Positions 29,101 through 43,600 are shown, counted from the stretch's first letter. The stretch is DNA of 64,000 nucleotides from Straminergon stramineum (GCA_963920665.1 OY987265.1:22883001-22947000); one strand, 5' to 3'. The notes: generated by a model not told the origin, from the sequence alone. Numbers and translations: made by a program.

Positions 29101-30532
29101 ACCTCTCTTAGTGCACCTTTTCTTAACCCATTAACCCCTCATCACCTGAAGTCCAAACATGCGTAAAAGCATTCTGACTTGCCTTTCAAGTGTTATAAGT
29201 CTAACTTTAATCGAAGTATGAAAATCTCAACCGTACAATCTTGTAGTGTGTATGTGGTAGATGGTGTGAAACAAATTTGGAGTCATTTGACCGTATAGAT
29301 TGAATGATTACAATGTTTTAGTGCTGAAAAAAGATGCTGAAATTTTCTTAAAAACACATTTGGAGAGAAATTCGATTTCTAAACCTACTCAAATGAAAAA
29401 ACTTTAAGCTACAAAGCAATTCAAAAACAAAAGACAAACACTTTGGTGAAAAAAAATATCATTCAATTGACTCATTGTGTTTGCAAAAATGTTTTGAAAT
29501 CTCAAAAAACAATGAAAAAAGTAGCAAAAAATCACATCTATGGCTGAACCTTCCTCTACGAAAATGCTTCTCAGTCACTCATTACCTCTTGTATTGATAT
29601 GAAATTTTAACCACACAACCTAGACTAGTATGTAAAACTTTTCCAACAAAAATGATTGAAAATGGACCATGTATGAGAAGTTATAAGCGATAGAAGTTCA
29701 ATGTAATGGAAAAATGTCTGGATTTTGAACTTTGAATTGCTCCCAAACATTCAAAACAACTTGGACTGACATGAAAATTTTACCACAATAACTAAACCTT
29801 GAGAGGAAAGAAATACAACAAATTTTATTGAAAAAAAATATTTCATGAAAAAGTTAAAAGCCCCCGAAGTTACAGCCATCAAAATGCAATGCGGTGAACT
29901 CAAATTGAATCTGTGAACTTCAAAGGGCTCTCAAAAACTCAGTACATCTTAGATTGATCTGAAATTTTTACCACTTAAACTAGAATGATATTCTCAACTT
30001 TTCCAACAAGTTTTATTGAATTCGGACATTGGATGCAAAAGTAAAATCACTTTGAAATTGACTGCTAGACACTGTGAGGACACTTTTCGTCCCCTCCGGC
30101 CATGAGGGTTAGGGACCCTTGTTGATTTTGGAGGTGGGCGAGATGTTTTTTGGTCCCAAGCTAAACATGATAAAAAAAATACCAAACTGAGAAGAATTCG
30201 GGAAATTTTATTGTGGTGATTGAAAGAGGTGTGAATGCTTGGATAGCTACAGCACATTTTGTGATGATTCAAGGTTCCCAATTTTGATTTGCGTATTTTT
30301 AGTTGTATTTTGTTTGATTCTTCAACCCCTAGCCTAAACCACATGCTAGCACATAATTTCAGTCTTTGTCCTATTGTTATACATTGATTTCCAAATTCCC
30401 CACACCTATCCCCTTTCATCTAACTTCAAACTCATTCTAAAACTCTGACTTCCAAGGAAAAAGTGTCAATTTCAACCATAAAGTGGTCGACTTGACCTTA
30501 ATGGGTTAATGCATAGTATGCAATAAGAGAGT
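29101..30532. mobile_element. Nested insertion: ~1.38-kb TTAA element inside a ~50-bp MITE
   Basis: The outer element starts acctctcttagtgca (29101) and ends tgcaataagagagtt (to about 30532), inverted ends like the intact neighbour at 30602-30646. The inner element lies between TTAA at 29123-29126 and TTAA at 30506-30509 and has ends CCCATTAA and TTAATGGG. Removing it and one TTAA restores a short MITE similar to its neighbour. The inner DNA is AT-rich; the 141-codon minus-strand frame at 29994-30419 has no recognisable domain and looks fortuitous. Confidence 0.6.
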
Positions 30533-30601
30533 TCGCGAAAAAATAGGTGGGCTTGTGGTGATTCAAGATGGAAAGCTAAATATGCCTCTTTAAATGCATA
30601 A

Positions 30602-30646
30602 ACCTCTCTTAGTGCATAGTCTTGACACCATGCATTAAGAGAGATT
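30602..30646. mobile_element. 45-bp MITE remnant with acctctctta ends
   Basis: Reads acctctcttagtgcat at the left and, reverse-complemented, aatctctcttaatgcat at the right, leaving a loop of only about 12 nt. It is the same family as the host element of the nested insertion at 29101-30532 and resembles the intron insertion at 4473-4549. Confidence 0.45.
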
Positions 30647-31179
30647 GAACTTGTACTTTAAGTTACTAGTCTAATCATATTTGTCACCTAATAATAAGAG
30701 AAATGAAAAAAAAAAAAAAGGTGAAAAAAAGGTGCAAGGAAGACACACTTAACAAAGTTTTTCAATATTCATTTTAAACTAAAGATTTGTATTCCTAAGT
30801 ATTAGTAACCTTCACTATAATTATAATAAAAGAATCTTCATAGTGGATGGGAATTAATTCTCAATTGCATCATTTTCAAGTTTCTCAACTGTCGGCACCC
30901 TTTCTAATTGCCTCCAATGAGCATAGTTTCAACTAAAGCATTTTCTTCAAATCAAGTTATCAAATATCTATGTAAGTTAGGAGGCTCTGAAATTAAGCGA
31001 GTGGGCAATTAGAACTGCCCATGTAGACTTGTCTAAAACAGAAGTGAGATGGTCTTTAAATGGACCTTCTATAGTCATTGAATGGATCAATAAAAAAAAT
31101 CTAATTATTGCAAGAGTCAATCATTCTCTCTGCTTTCCCATTTCTCTCTAGAGTTGCAAGTGAACAATTTATGAAAGAC

Positions 31180-31372
31180 CTAGGGTCGTAAATAGGGGCC
31201 TATGACTCATCTTGTTTGAAAATTCATAAGTAATTCAAAAATGCTTCAAAAAATATGAAACAACTTGTATTACAGTCAGAATCTGTTTCTCTTTGTCTAA
31301 AAAGTAAGCTAAAAATATTCCCGTACAAAGAAATACATGAAAAAGGCAGACCAGCCCTTGGATGAACGGTTT
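31180..31372. mobile_element. Diverged partial family B copy
   Basis: Aligned with the right part of 19645-20240: shared pieces are cgtaaataggggcctatgac / cacaaataggcgcctaccac, gaaaattcata(a/g)(a/g)taattcaaaaat, gaaac.actt and aaggc(a/c)gaccagccctt. The terminal repeat itself is lost. The DNA after it (31373-31530) is GC-richer and partly open, but I cannot assign it to a gene. Confidence 0.5.
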
Positions 31373-31533
31373 ATGAGCCTCCAACCTTGTGGTATGTTAT
31401 CAGTTCAAGTACGCAACATTGTGAGAGAATGCTTTCAGTGTCATGCAAGGCAAAGTGGCTGGCATGCCAGGCCATCACATGGTAAGTTGTACTCTCACTC
31501 TGTCTCTCCAGCAATAAGTTAAGTTAGTTGAGG

Positions 31534-34500
31534 AGACCTGTCTGTTTGTGCATTCTAAACCTAAAAAAATATGAAAAAAAATTACTGAAGCTTGAAACTA
31601 TGGGCTGAAAACTCAGCAAAATTTCAATGAAAATTCTAATTCTAGTATAAGTTGCATAATTATGGAAAAAAAAGGAGTCAAAGAAATACTAGGGACATTG
31701 CTTTTCATGGTCACATCATAAATTCTTAATTAACCCCTGAAGATCCATGTTGTCAAAATTGGCAAATATAGTACTTCCAAAACTGTCAGAAAAAAACACC
31801 AGTCACTCTAATAATAGGGTAGTTAATCATGATTTAATCATTTTTTAGAATTTGTAATTCTAGGATCTTACTAGTGTGCCATGTGCCATTGCCACAATCA
31901 AAACTAACATAAAAGTAATTTTCGAATTTTTCAATTCATAAAAGCTTCAAAATTTCATAACTTTAACACCGTTAGTCCAAACTCATCACATAACAAAGCT
32001 AGTGCACCCACCTTGCCAAGGGCTCTCTGATGGTACTAAGAATGCAATTTGGGGACCCATGGTCTAGGAGATCTCAACATAACAAACAATCAAAACAAAC
32101 AAGCAAACAAACAACCTAACTTAAAGGTATGGATTCTTGACTAATACAAGGGTCAAATATTAAAAAAGTTTATTTTATGAGAAATGAATGTGTGAGAAGA
32201 GAGCTTGCAAAGTGAATCAAATGTTTTTTTAAGATTTCCCATACTTTTGACAATGTGGCATTGCCAAGCTTTCAAGCCCCATAACTCAAGTTTCCTTTGC
32301 CAAAAAGATGTAGAGACTTTAGATTTTAGTGGAGACTCAAATTGAAAAGAAGAATGAAAATTTCCAAAAACAAAATGATGCTTTGTCCCCTTTGCCCAAG
32401 TTGGGGCCCAAATCAAAAAACAACATAATTTTTTTTCAATTTTTGGATCTTTGTAAAAATTAGATTCTATAAAAGGTATTTTGTTTTTCTAATTTCAAAG
32501 GAAAAAATGGAAAAGAAAAAAAATATTCAATACTTCAATTTAGAAGTCCAAATTCTCAAAAACCATTTTTGTTTGCAAAAAGAGGTTTAGGGGTGAAATA
32601 GTACAAAATCTCAATGGATAACTTAATTTTCTACATCTAGATTGATCAATGATAGCTCATTATTTCTTAACCCCTAAATATTCAACCATTTGATAGGTGA
32701 ATGATGAGTATACTTGAAAAGAACAATTCCCCTAAATGAAATTAATTGAAGAAGCTTCTGAAAAATCATTTTATATTCAACTAGAAAGAAGAAAGAATGC
32801 TTTAGATGAATCAATGATAAAGACACTTTGGAGGATTTGAAATGATATTCTATAATTTTTAAACATTGGTCATTATGTAGTTCAATTGCATAGGATTAAC
32901 CTTATTACTAATAACCAAAATAAAAAAAACTAAATCAACATCTAATAAAAAGAAAATTTATTCCTACTTTTGGAAGTCATTATTTAGGGAGGTAGGCAAA
33001 TTTTTTCTACGACTCATAGGAAAGCAATATAATATTTTAGATAGTATTTTTTTAAATATTAGAAAAGTAGTAGTATACTTTGCCTTTGAGAAAAACTACA
33101 ATCCAACAAATTGTTTCAAAATTCGAGAAAATAACTAAAACTTTATTTTAAAACTTCAAATAAAGTTACAAAGAGAATAAGAAACCCATAGTTGATGATG
33201 ATTTGGTACATGTGAACTCAACAAAAAAAAGTAACTACATCATAGTTGGCTCTATTCTAAAACACCATCTTAATTTTCAAGGGAAGTAGCTACTCAAACT
33301 TCCTCAAGGTAGCTTCTACCAATGCCAAGCCTCTTCCCCATAGTTCTAAAGCCAATAAACTAAGAGCCTTACTGATTTCCAAAGCCAAATACTCCCCAAA
33401 TGGCTAGATTAAACCTAAAAATAACATTTAAAAATCCATTCTAAACTATATATTTAGTGCACTCCTAGCATCCTATAAACTTTGAGTTTTAAAACACTTT
33501 TCAAAGTGTAGATTTGGAATATTGAAAATGTATTTTTTGGGGGCACTTTTAAAGAGTACCAATGGATATTTAATTATTGAGTTTGAGGTCATCATTTTGT
33601 AGGCAATTGGTATAGTCCCAAGTCTATGCATCGACTTTGTTCTACCTCCCAAAGCTTATCTCTTTCAATCAATGAAGAATCAAAGAAATGCAAAATATAA
33701 TAACAAACAATGTTGATTGACCACTTCAATCATTTCATCTATATTTTGATTAATGATTGCATAGATGGAAGAGAAACTACTGTTCGGAGTTATTTTATTG
33801 GTCACAAATAGCAATCAAAGTTGAATCTCACAAATTCACAATGTGACAAAGTGCAACATGAAGTTCATTATGGGACAAAAATTAAGGCCGATAGGAAGTT
33901 CATTTTGGAACAAAGGGAGTAGTACTCATTGCTAAGTAATGTTATGCACATTAACCCTATAACACCAAGGACTCAAAGTGTTAAATTAATGACTATCAAA
34001 CCACAAATTTGTAGAATTTCAAACCACAAAATAACAACTATGTACTTCATGAAGATGGAAATGTATGTGGTTATTGAGAGTGGATAACTTTGAGCATGGG
34101 TGCTTTGTAACTACCTAAAGTAGACCACAAGGTTGTAAGGTTGTCTCCATCAGGTGTGAATTGGGCAGGTGCTCCCAGGTGTGCAAGGGTTGTGATTGGC
34201 CATGCAATTTCCAAGGCCACCAAGGCTTATACAACCCACCAAATGGGGGCACCTTTCGCTCTGCACACCCACGGCTGCATCCCTCCAAGGTCGACTACTT
34301 GAACATCAACAGATGGTACATGCAATTGTTTCGAATAAATAACCCAATAACATTAGGTGGGAATCCCAATTTAAAGCGATGTTAGTCACAGCCATTAACC
34401 ACGCAAATGAGCTGCAACTGACACTAAACAGCGCAAGGCTGATGCACAGCTTCAAGACTAACGATTAAATAAAAGTGTCTCAGAAACTGTTAAAAATCAG

Positions 34501-34607
34501 CCTCCTAACACAAATTCGACGTTCTACCACAACACAATACATTAAAACGGGGCATCCGATGATGGTTGATGTGAGCTTTTGCACCTCACTAAGTCGAGTC
34601 CATCCTT
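31534..34607. other. AT-rich intergenic DNA with single TTAACCCC ends, no gene seen
   Basis: Isolated TTAACCCCT ends occur at 31730 and about 32668, and TTAACCCTA near 33954, without a clear facing partner; they may be broken TTAA elements. A Stowaway-like end (caaagggagta) is near 33911. The last 450 bp (34140-34607) is less AT-rich and may contain the SRFR1 3' UTR. No coding exon, tRNA or other RNA gene was found. Confidence 0.45.
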
Positions 34608-37600
34608 TCACCACTCTTGCAACGACAAAGCGCCAATGACAGCACCCGTTGTGCTAAACGTGGATGACACATCAGGAAGAGATTGCCATGCCGTGTCTAT
34701 ACATGTCGCTGGGTATAACCAGGGTCGAACAGCCTCGTTAAACGTAAGCAAACTTGGCGCAAGAATTGCTTCCCAATCCAACTGTTCAAAACCCAACTCA
34801 TAATGTGAAGAATGTTTACAATACCCCAAATGCTAATATCAATTCATTTTCTGGAAGTTTTTCATTTTAGCGGTACAAATTTCACCTCAAATTGATGACA
34901 CACCAATTAACCCGTAAGTGCCCAAATGTTAAACTCAAATATTAAGTTCAATTTTGAAGCTATTAGTCGATTACAGTAATTTCCAAGACATTTAATTTTG
35001 TCAAAAAATAGGACGTGATTTCTTCTTTCTGTTGGTACATTTTCTACCTCTATAAATTATTTATTTTAATTCCAATAGATGTGAAAGCAGCCAAATTTGT
35101 CTATTTGGTCATTTAGGGGTGGACGTGTACTAAGAGAATGCACACAGATAATAATTACTATCTCTGCAAATTTGCTAAGGACACAATAGTGATCACAAAA
35201 GGATGAAGCTGAGTTTCGATTGCTGATGAAAGTCAGCCTAAGAGACTAGTACTCAGTGGTCAATAGTTTTGTATATCTTATGCCCGGAGATATGGAGAAA
35301 TAAATTCTTGTAAACAACCAGTGGAGAGAGGAAACTGAACTGCTCACAAGCAACTATCCAATCATTCAGGAGATAAGACTGTACCTGAAGGTTTTTAGGA
35401 ATGGAGCTTGTGACTTTCATGTTAGCAGCAAGGAATAATCCCAACAATGTGATATAACCCACGACAGCTGTGCCTCTTGCAAGTGGCATGAAATTATACC
35501 TACAAAATCACTTGGCAGTATATTAGGAGTCTATCCAACTGACACAAAATAGAAGTTGGTCGAGAAACGGAACCCACACTGCTGTGTTACGACACTCACA
35601 CTCCGCAACAGTTATAAGAGCCTTAAGGAAAAGGGGCATAACATGTGAACAGATTTGCAAGAAAATAGGTGATGAAGAGACACACCAGTAGAATGAAAGT
35701 CTCAGTACACAGTCACGCACATTCTCCAGTTCAGAGAGCTCCAATGAGCCATATGCTTTATTGCAATATGCATCACATAGTGCCTGTTCCCACGCCCAGA
35801 TTATGTCAGAAAAGAATAATAATAGTGTGCTAGTTGCTACGAGTTGTTAAGACGCATGAGCCCATCTCAGTGCTACAGCTCACGCAGTCTATATGTAAGA
35901 AGAAAAGGTTGCGCAATTTGTTTCCAATTAATAATCAAACCCCAGGAATGTGGCAAAAGGGCATAAGCAGCAATACACCTGGTTGCTAATGACTGAAGGA
36001 ATTCTTCAATGCATGTTTTCAAAGGTCCTCAAAGCACTACCAATGCTCTTAATGTCAAATCTGAATGATGCTTAAAGCATTATAAGGTATTAAATAAAAA
36101 ATGCGGACCTGCCAGGCAGCTGCCATTTCAGCATCATAATCCGCCCAGCGTGATGGAGTGCCTGGTGTTCTTATTGAGAAGTCGTATCCATATGTGCCTC
36201 TGAACATTGTAAATAAGACAGTGTCAACAGAAGGAAATCGACTGAAAATTTTCAGGTTAAGGTGCAGATCTGCGATACGTCTTGCGCTAAGTAGCCAGAC
36301 ATTATATCAACAAATTTGAGGGGCAAACACACTACAGTAGAGAAAAAGAAAAGAAAACGGCAGCTATTGACGTACTGTTTTTGCAGAGTAAGTCGTGTAC
36401 CATCCAAATCTTTCCTGCAATACTCCACATCAAGGCATATGAGACAAAAGCTCCTTAACTGAATCAAAAACATATGAGACTTCTTATCTTCTGAAATGAA
36501 ATGAAAGCACTGCAAACGATGTCATAAATATGTCAGCATCAGGTTACTGAAGGCGGTTGGATCCAGTACCCTTTTTCATGAGTACTATTACAAGGTGTAA
36601 CCACCCAAAAGTCCCTCCCAACCAATTTAAAAAGCTCCGAAAGATCCTTAGCAGAATCCACCTGTATTCAAAATTCCGAGCAAATCTCACATATAAGCGG
36701 TGGACCTTTGATGGTAGAAACCACATATTCGGCAAGAGAAATTCATGAAAGAATTACGGCGATCCAGCATTGGGTTTTGAAAATGTAGCAACCTAAACGA
36801 TAATCAGACAAGAACACAAACTGGGTCCAAATTCGTGCACGGACAGGCATCCCTTTCCAGTCAGCTCACAAAAACAAAACCTAATAAATTTAGCGAGCAG
36901 GGTAAATTGATCTTTATAGGACTAGGTTTGCATATAAAACTTAGATAAGGCATATTCTTCCATCATCGAGTATAAGCATATATTACATAATAAAATTAGA
37001 GTGAACTGTACTCACAGCCTTCAATTTTGCAGGATCTTTCATGTTCACTGGACGATTGGCTGCATCGTTAACATAGCCACTCTCGTGTATCAAATCCTTA
37101 ACAATTTTGAATGCTCTGCAGAAAAACAAGACCAAATGATATTTATAATCAATGACAAGTTGCAATAGGACATGAATTCCCTTGACAAGCTACCGATAAA
37201 TTTCCAGTTCCAATTATTGAGCTGAAATGCCTTATCTTTCACATGGATCCAGAAATCTTTAGGTCATGCAGGGACCAAACAGTTCCATCAAGCGTCACGA
37301 AAGCAAAAGGATATTGTCTAGAATTAAGACCAGAAATCACCGGAAAGAAATTAATAGAAAACATCCAAGGGTACCTGTCAAAATTTGGGTAATAGCGAAC
37401 AACTTGAGCTTGTCCAAGCACCATAGGAGTGTGTGATCCGAATCCTGCTGCAAACTCTTTCTCACTGCATACACCAATGTGTATTCGCAGCTTTAGAGAA
37501 TGTAGGTGATGTGACTGAGTTCGCGACAATAAATAACACAAGGACAAACTTCGAACAGAGTAAGAAATATCCACGAAACCTAATAGAGGAAGACATAAGA

Positions 37601-40600
37601 AACTGAGCTGAAGATGTATCACATCAGATTTCATTTGAAATCTTAATATATATTAAAAGCATAAATGTATTTGCAGTATCAGCTCATACCTCAGCTTATC
37701 AACCCAGACTACGGAGTCACAAGGCTCTGAAACCTGCCGCCACTTGACAGCTACCGAGTAAACGTCTCTCCAGGAAGACATAAAAGGGTCCATCCCGTCA
37801 TTATTTTCCTGTCCACTGCCACATCAACTCGAGATAGTCAATCAATCCGAATCAATCCGAGCTACGACCACAGATAGTACCAGGTTCGTGAGCCGATTAC
37901 CCTTTGTTAACTGCTCGTCCGTTACCGCTTTTCTTTTTGTTTTTCCGCCCACCCTTCTCTTTACTTTGAAAATGCTCATCCCAGCTCTCATTCATCGTTC
38001 GCCATGTGTATGACACCTTTTGTGCAATTTCAATCGCAGCAAAACCAGCCATGCGTTGCTGTCAAAGATTCATTACTATCCAAAATTCAGTAAGATCCCT
38101 TTCAGAAGGTTAAAACGAAATTGTCATAAATTACACATTCCTTCAAAAAGGTCAACTACATACGCCAGAATAATTAAGCCAGCAATGCAGACCCAAAGTC
38201 CTAGGATTATTGAGGTACCCTGACAACAAGTATCAGAATGAATGTGACAGCACGAAGTACCTGCCGAGCATTTTTCATGAACCCTGGACAATCATACTGA
38301 ATAAGACGACCAATCGCATCAGCTGCATCCAAGAGCTGCTTCTTACTCTTGGTGAGTGCCGTGTCCTGCTGTCTGAGACTACCTTTCGACATTTCCTTAA
38401 GTACAGGCTGGGGCTTATATGTATGATAATAAAGATCAGGTGGTAGCCTCTTACACCATGCTTCCTGTCGCACCAAACATGGACAGTCAAATAATGGTAA
38501 TGTCATTGGCAGACACCCATAATCTACAGCATAGAGTGCAAGAGTCCGATTTTGCAGTAACTACCAGGTACTGACTTACTTTGTAAATCGGACTAAGATC
38601 ACTGTCCATGTCAAATCGGCCAAACGGCTGAGAAAGTTTTGTAACTGTGTACAGTGCGTTCTCCCTCTGATAGCAGATTGAAAAAAAAATCATAAGCACA
38701 ATGGTCAACATTTCTTAGCGGAATCTTAAAATTCAGCACGCGATCACTAACAACCTAAAACTGAATACACGTTGCAATACATCCCACCATCAATACAGCC
38801 AATTAGTTCAAAAAAGACACCATGGCTATCAGGTACCGGTACGCTATCAGTCCACAACTGCATCACTGCTAGAAATCCATAACCCCATATTGGGAAATCA
38901 CAAATGACAAAAAACGAGAAAACAATACAACGAGAAAACACCATCCGCATGCTAGCCTACCTGATAGAAAGCCAAAATCTGCAAAGTCCTGTTCTCTGAA
39001 GTATCAAGGTCCATTTCAAGAATAGAATCGTAATCTCGGACCTACAGCACCATGCAACATGTTTCAGGAAACATTATCCACAAAACTTTCACCACAGTTA
39101 AATTATTTTAAGCGCATATGTCAAAGACCAGGGGTACAAATGAAAGTGGAGAGTTAATGTTAAGATTGCGAGAGAAGTTGAATAAAACTAAGTTGCCATG
39201 GACTGACGATGAAAGCCAGCGAATAAACCCATTTAAGGCCCGACCTGCTGTCAAGTCCACACACATTTTCCAGGCACCTTTGGCATGAGAACGAAACTTA
39301 CTGCATCCGAGAACTCCCCAAGGGCCTGGGAGCAAGAACCCCGGAGATAAATGCACTCCAAGGTATCGACCTCAAGTTCTGCGGCTGTGGTCAACATCTT
39401 CGATGCATTTCTGACAAAAGTATCACCTCATAGTCAATTGAAGCATCACAAAACAGTATGGAAAGTTCAGTTGTGACCTATGCTAAAATTCAGTTTCTCG
39501 CTAAAAGTTGCAATACATGTATGATCGTAAAAACCTTGCAGTGTAACATGATATGTTTTTATTTTTTATTTTTTGTCAAGTTAAAGATTTCATAGCTTGT
39601 TAGGAGAATTTCAGCTAACGAAAATGATTTCCATTGCATTCAAATATTGAAGATAATGACAATGCAATACAGCATACCTGTGTTCACCAAGGCTATAAAG
39701 AAGGGTCCCCCATAATCGATATGCATTTCCATATCTATTAAAAATAGCAAGCACAACTCAATCGCCTTGAACTATCTCATAAACAGATATACTCAGCACA
39801 ATAATATAAAATTACTACTATAAATTGTCTGCAATGATTGCGCAGCCACAAAAACAACAAATTCAGAGCCTTCTGAGTTAGATGCCAGAGCTATAGATCA
39901 GGTGTATCCCAAGGGACAATATTGTGCCTCTCAAAAGTCCCAAGGAATACATTTAATACCACAAGTAAATTTGATCGAGGAACACTCACTTGTCATCAAT
40001 TGTAGTGGCCTTCTTCAGACATTCAATTGCCTTTTCAGAATCTGCCAATTCTTTGTATGACTGACAAACAGCATAGCAGTAAACAAGTGCAGGTTAGTAT
40101 TAGAATATTTAGACTTCATATAAATACTAACGTAATCAGTCATTACACTATAGAGACAAGATGAGGTGGACAAATATAAGCTGTTGCAAAAAGTACAGGT
40201 ATCTTGGGTAAAAACACACTCTCAGATTACAAGTACCTGTGCCAGGTGCACCCATCCTTCTTTGAAATTATCGTCCAACTCGACTGCCTTGCGCTGAGCT
40301 TTAATGCCAGCGTCATAACTACCAGACGCTGTCAAAGCAAGTCCCTACACAACAGGTTCAACCCCATAGTCAGTCTACAGAACAGTAACCTCCAGGTCCA
40401 AAAAGAGAGAACCGAAGTTCATGTAGTGCACTTAAATTCAGTAACCTTCTTCACCTCAAAATCCAAATTAAAGGATGTATACAGCAAAAGGAACGTACCA
40501 AGTAATTGTGCGCATGCATGTTTTCAGCATCTTGAGCTAGACAACCTTTTAAATCTTCGATGGCTGCATAAAAGTTCTTGAGCTTGAAGTTTACAACACC

Positions 40601-43600
40601 TGCAACATAAAACAGATATTACAAAAGCCGTGCGTATCAAGATTATACGAGCTTCCCACCGTTGCAATGATAAGCAAGCCGACCTTACGAATCCCCAGTC
40701 CACACGTCCACATACAACGGCAACCTTTTCGAGCTTATTAGTATACCTCTTTCGTGCAATAAGTCAGGTGTAGGCTCCAGCTTGATTGCTTTCGACAAGT
40801 CCTCAAGAGCCTGCAACAAAATATCGACCACCTTGGGGTAAATTCCCATTAACCTGCTCAATTTTTATTTTATCAAAAGCTTATAGCATGAAACAAGTAT
40901 CTGCTTATAGAATTAAGTAATCGTCTCGGACCTCGGTAGTTTCTCCAATTGCCGCCCGCGCTTGTCCACGTCTTTTCCAAGCCTCAGCAGTTTTCGGATC
41001 CACTTCAATAGCCTGCAGGGCACAATAGATCATAGTAAATAGGTCAATTATTTAGATAAAAGACTCCTTGTGGTAACAGAATTTCCTTCATACCAGAAAA
41101 GTTGCTGACCTGTAAAGGAAAAAGGATAACCACATCCTTGAAGCATGCATGACATTCTCCACCATGGCGTGAGTCATGCCTTGCTCATGTATCATAAAAG
41201 TATAGAGGGTATACAATAAAAAACGGAGTGTCCACGCTATCCACATGAGAACTTCTGCAGCATGCATGGACTAGGTTACCTTACTGAAATCGTTGATTGC
41301 TTTTTTTAACTTTCTCATGAAAGCGTAAGCCGTGCCTCGTCCCAGTAATGCACCACACGATTTCGGAGTCTCAGTCAGAATCTGTCAGAGATAGGGAAAT
41401 TTCAACTAATTAGGACTTTACACTACAATCTTAAGATACATAACAGTGAGAACATCTCATTTCACCAGCATGGGACATATCGTATTCACAATTCACAACC
41501 TAAACTGGAGGAGCATATTAGCACAGAAGAAGATATTCGTATTCTAAAATGATCTTTCCTGAAGGTTGAAAAAAAATTCAGTGTACCGAATTGAAGATGC
41601 CAACTGCCTCTTCATAATTCCCCCGGTTCACCTGTTAGACAAACTCCATATTGTCAATGTACCACCTCACTCTTGAAAAGTATCATCTAGAACTACGCAT
41701 CATTGAACGAGGATTAATAGAATAATATTCCGACATGTTAGAAACGACGATGCCTGGAGAGACAGGTGACAACGACGTAGACCTGTTGGATGCCTTTGGA
41801 CAACTTGATGTCTACTGTCACAGACAATCTAGACTGTCTGCTTCTGGAACCTCCATATATTTGATCCGTTCCTTCAGAATCTGATTCTGTGACAGTAACG
41901 GCACTAACTTTGCTGTTCCTTCTTGAGGTGCCAAAAGAAACTGCGCTGGATGAAATTGAGGCGATCTCTTCTTCCTGGAAAAAAAATGATTCAGAAATTC
42001 AGGTGTTAGGTTGGTCGAAAGCAAAATTCTTACCAATCACAGTGCACAAGACAAAGGTAACTAACTGACACTCACCTCAATTAAACACTCCAAAAACTTG
42101 CGCAATGATTACATATTGATTTTGAGAATAAACATAACCCTCAATATTAGACTTCCCGTTGGGTTTAGGCCATCCAATAATAAACTTTGCATATTGCATC
42201 CAAATAATGCATTCCCTGAGGCGCTGGAATACTTTTTGATTTGTCAACAAGAATGATTAAAAAAATGATTATCCTAGTGAAAGTAATTATGCTTAGCACT
42301 CAAGTGCAGTTTTTAGAAGTAACCACCTTAAGTTGTTCCAGAAAATGAAGAGGAATCGGATAAATTAGAATACAAGTTTTTCAATAATGTTTAAAGTCAG
42401 AACAGTTGTGCACTAATCAATCAAGCTCGAAGAGAAAAGCCATCATTGTGACATCACCAGGCATCTAGATCACCTCAACTGATGATTTTGCAGGCGGCTC
42501 TGGAGTGGAATTGCCCATAGCCAAGGAGTGGAGCTGCACCACATACGGAAGCTCCTCGGGTAAGCCAAGGGCCGACTCGTACCCTCTGTGCCACACTTGA
42601 CATGCCTCCTCTTGCTTGTTCAGAGCGGCCAGTGCCTGTCCTGGCCACCCACATAGTGGTATCACATCAAAGTTTTACACTCCATCAGAAAGGCTTTAAG
42701 CTTGGTAGATTAAAAGACAACAATCTAATCCATTACCTCCTCGGAAACAGCCTAGGGTTACTGGAAAACGGAATAAGCCGAATTGCTAGGTTGGTAATAA
42801 TTTGAACGTTTTTAAAAGTTTTTGAATATTCGCATGTGTACTCGCAAATTAAAAACAGAGTCTTTCAAAACAGAATTGAAAAAACCGCAGTTTAAGCCCA
42901 TCAAAAACGCAATTAAAAGATGAAATAAATGGAAAATTCTGTTCTCTAGTACCCTTGATAACCAGACGTACCAACCAGATCCATACTTAGCAATATGCAA
43001 ACTACTGGAACGAAAACCTTACAACTTCGGTTGAATGGAGCTGGTCAGAACTTAGATGCAAACAATTTCAAGTGGCATTATGTGCACCGACAAAGTACTT
43101 ACGACTAATGACAAAAGAATATGAATATCAGCCCATGGCTTCGCACCTTTGTATAAGTAGGCCTGCAGAGTATTCGGGTTGAGCGCAATTGCTTTATCAC
43201 AGTCCTTAACTACATGCTTGTGCAACTCCAGCTTACTGTAGCACCACGCCCTGTTGCTGTAGCAATCGAAACAAACATCTTGATCAGCATCAAACGAGAA
43301 ACCAATGCGAAACTTGTACACACGGGTAGACAAAGCACTGATTGCTGGAACTGATTTCCGGTCTATCATGAACCTCTCCAGATCATTTTCACACGACTAG
43401 CCCGCTTACTAATCGAGGTTTTGGTTTTAAGCGTCTAAATGTTACAGGAATACAGTTATGTCTCTCTCTAAGGTGGCTAGGAGTCGACTGAGAAAATTAA
43501 ACCCTAACGCTAGAATGACAGTGGGGATACCACATCAGGGGGGCGGATTTCGCCGTTTCTGGGAGCGAGTTAATGATGCGGATCGCTATCGACCACTCTT

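Noticed and set aside
29994..30419. 141-codon minus-strand frame inside the 1.38-kb TTAA element, a possible transposase remnant
   Set aside because: No catalytic acidic residues in a recognisable context, no resemblance to piggyBac or other transposases, and far too short.
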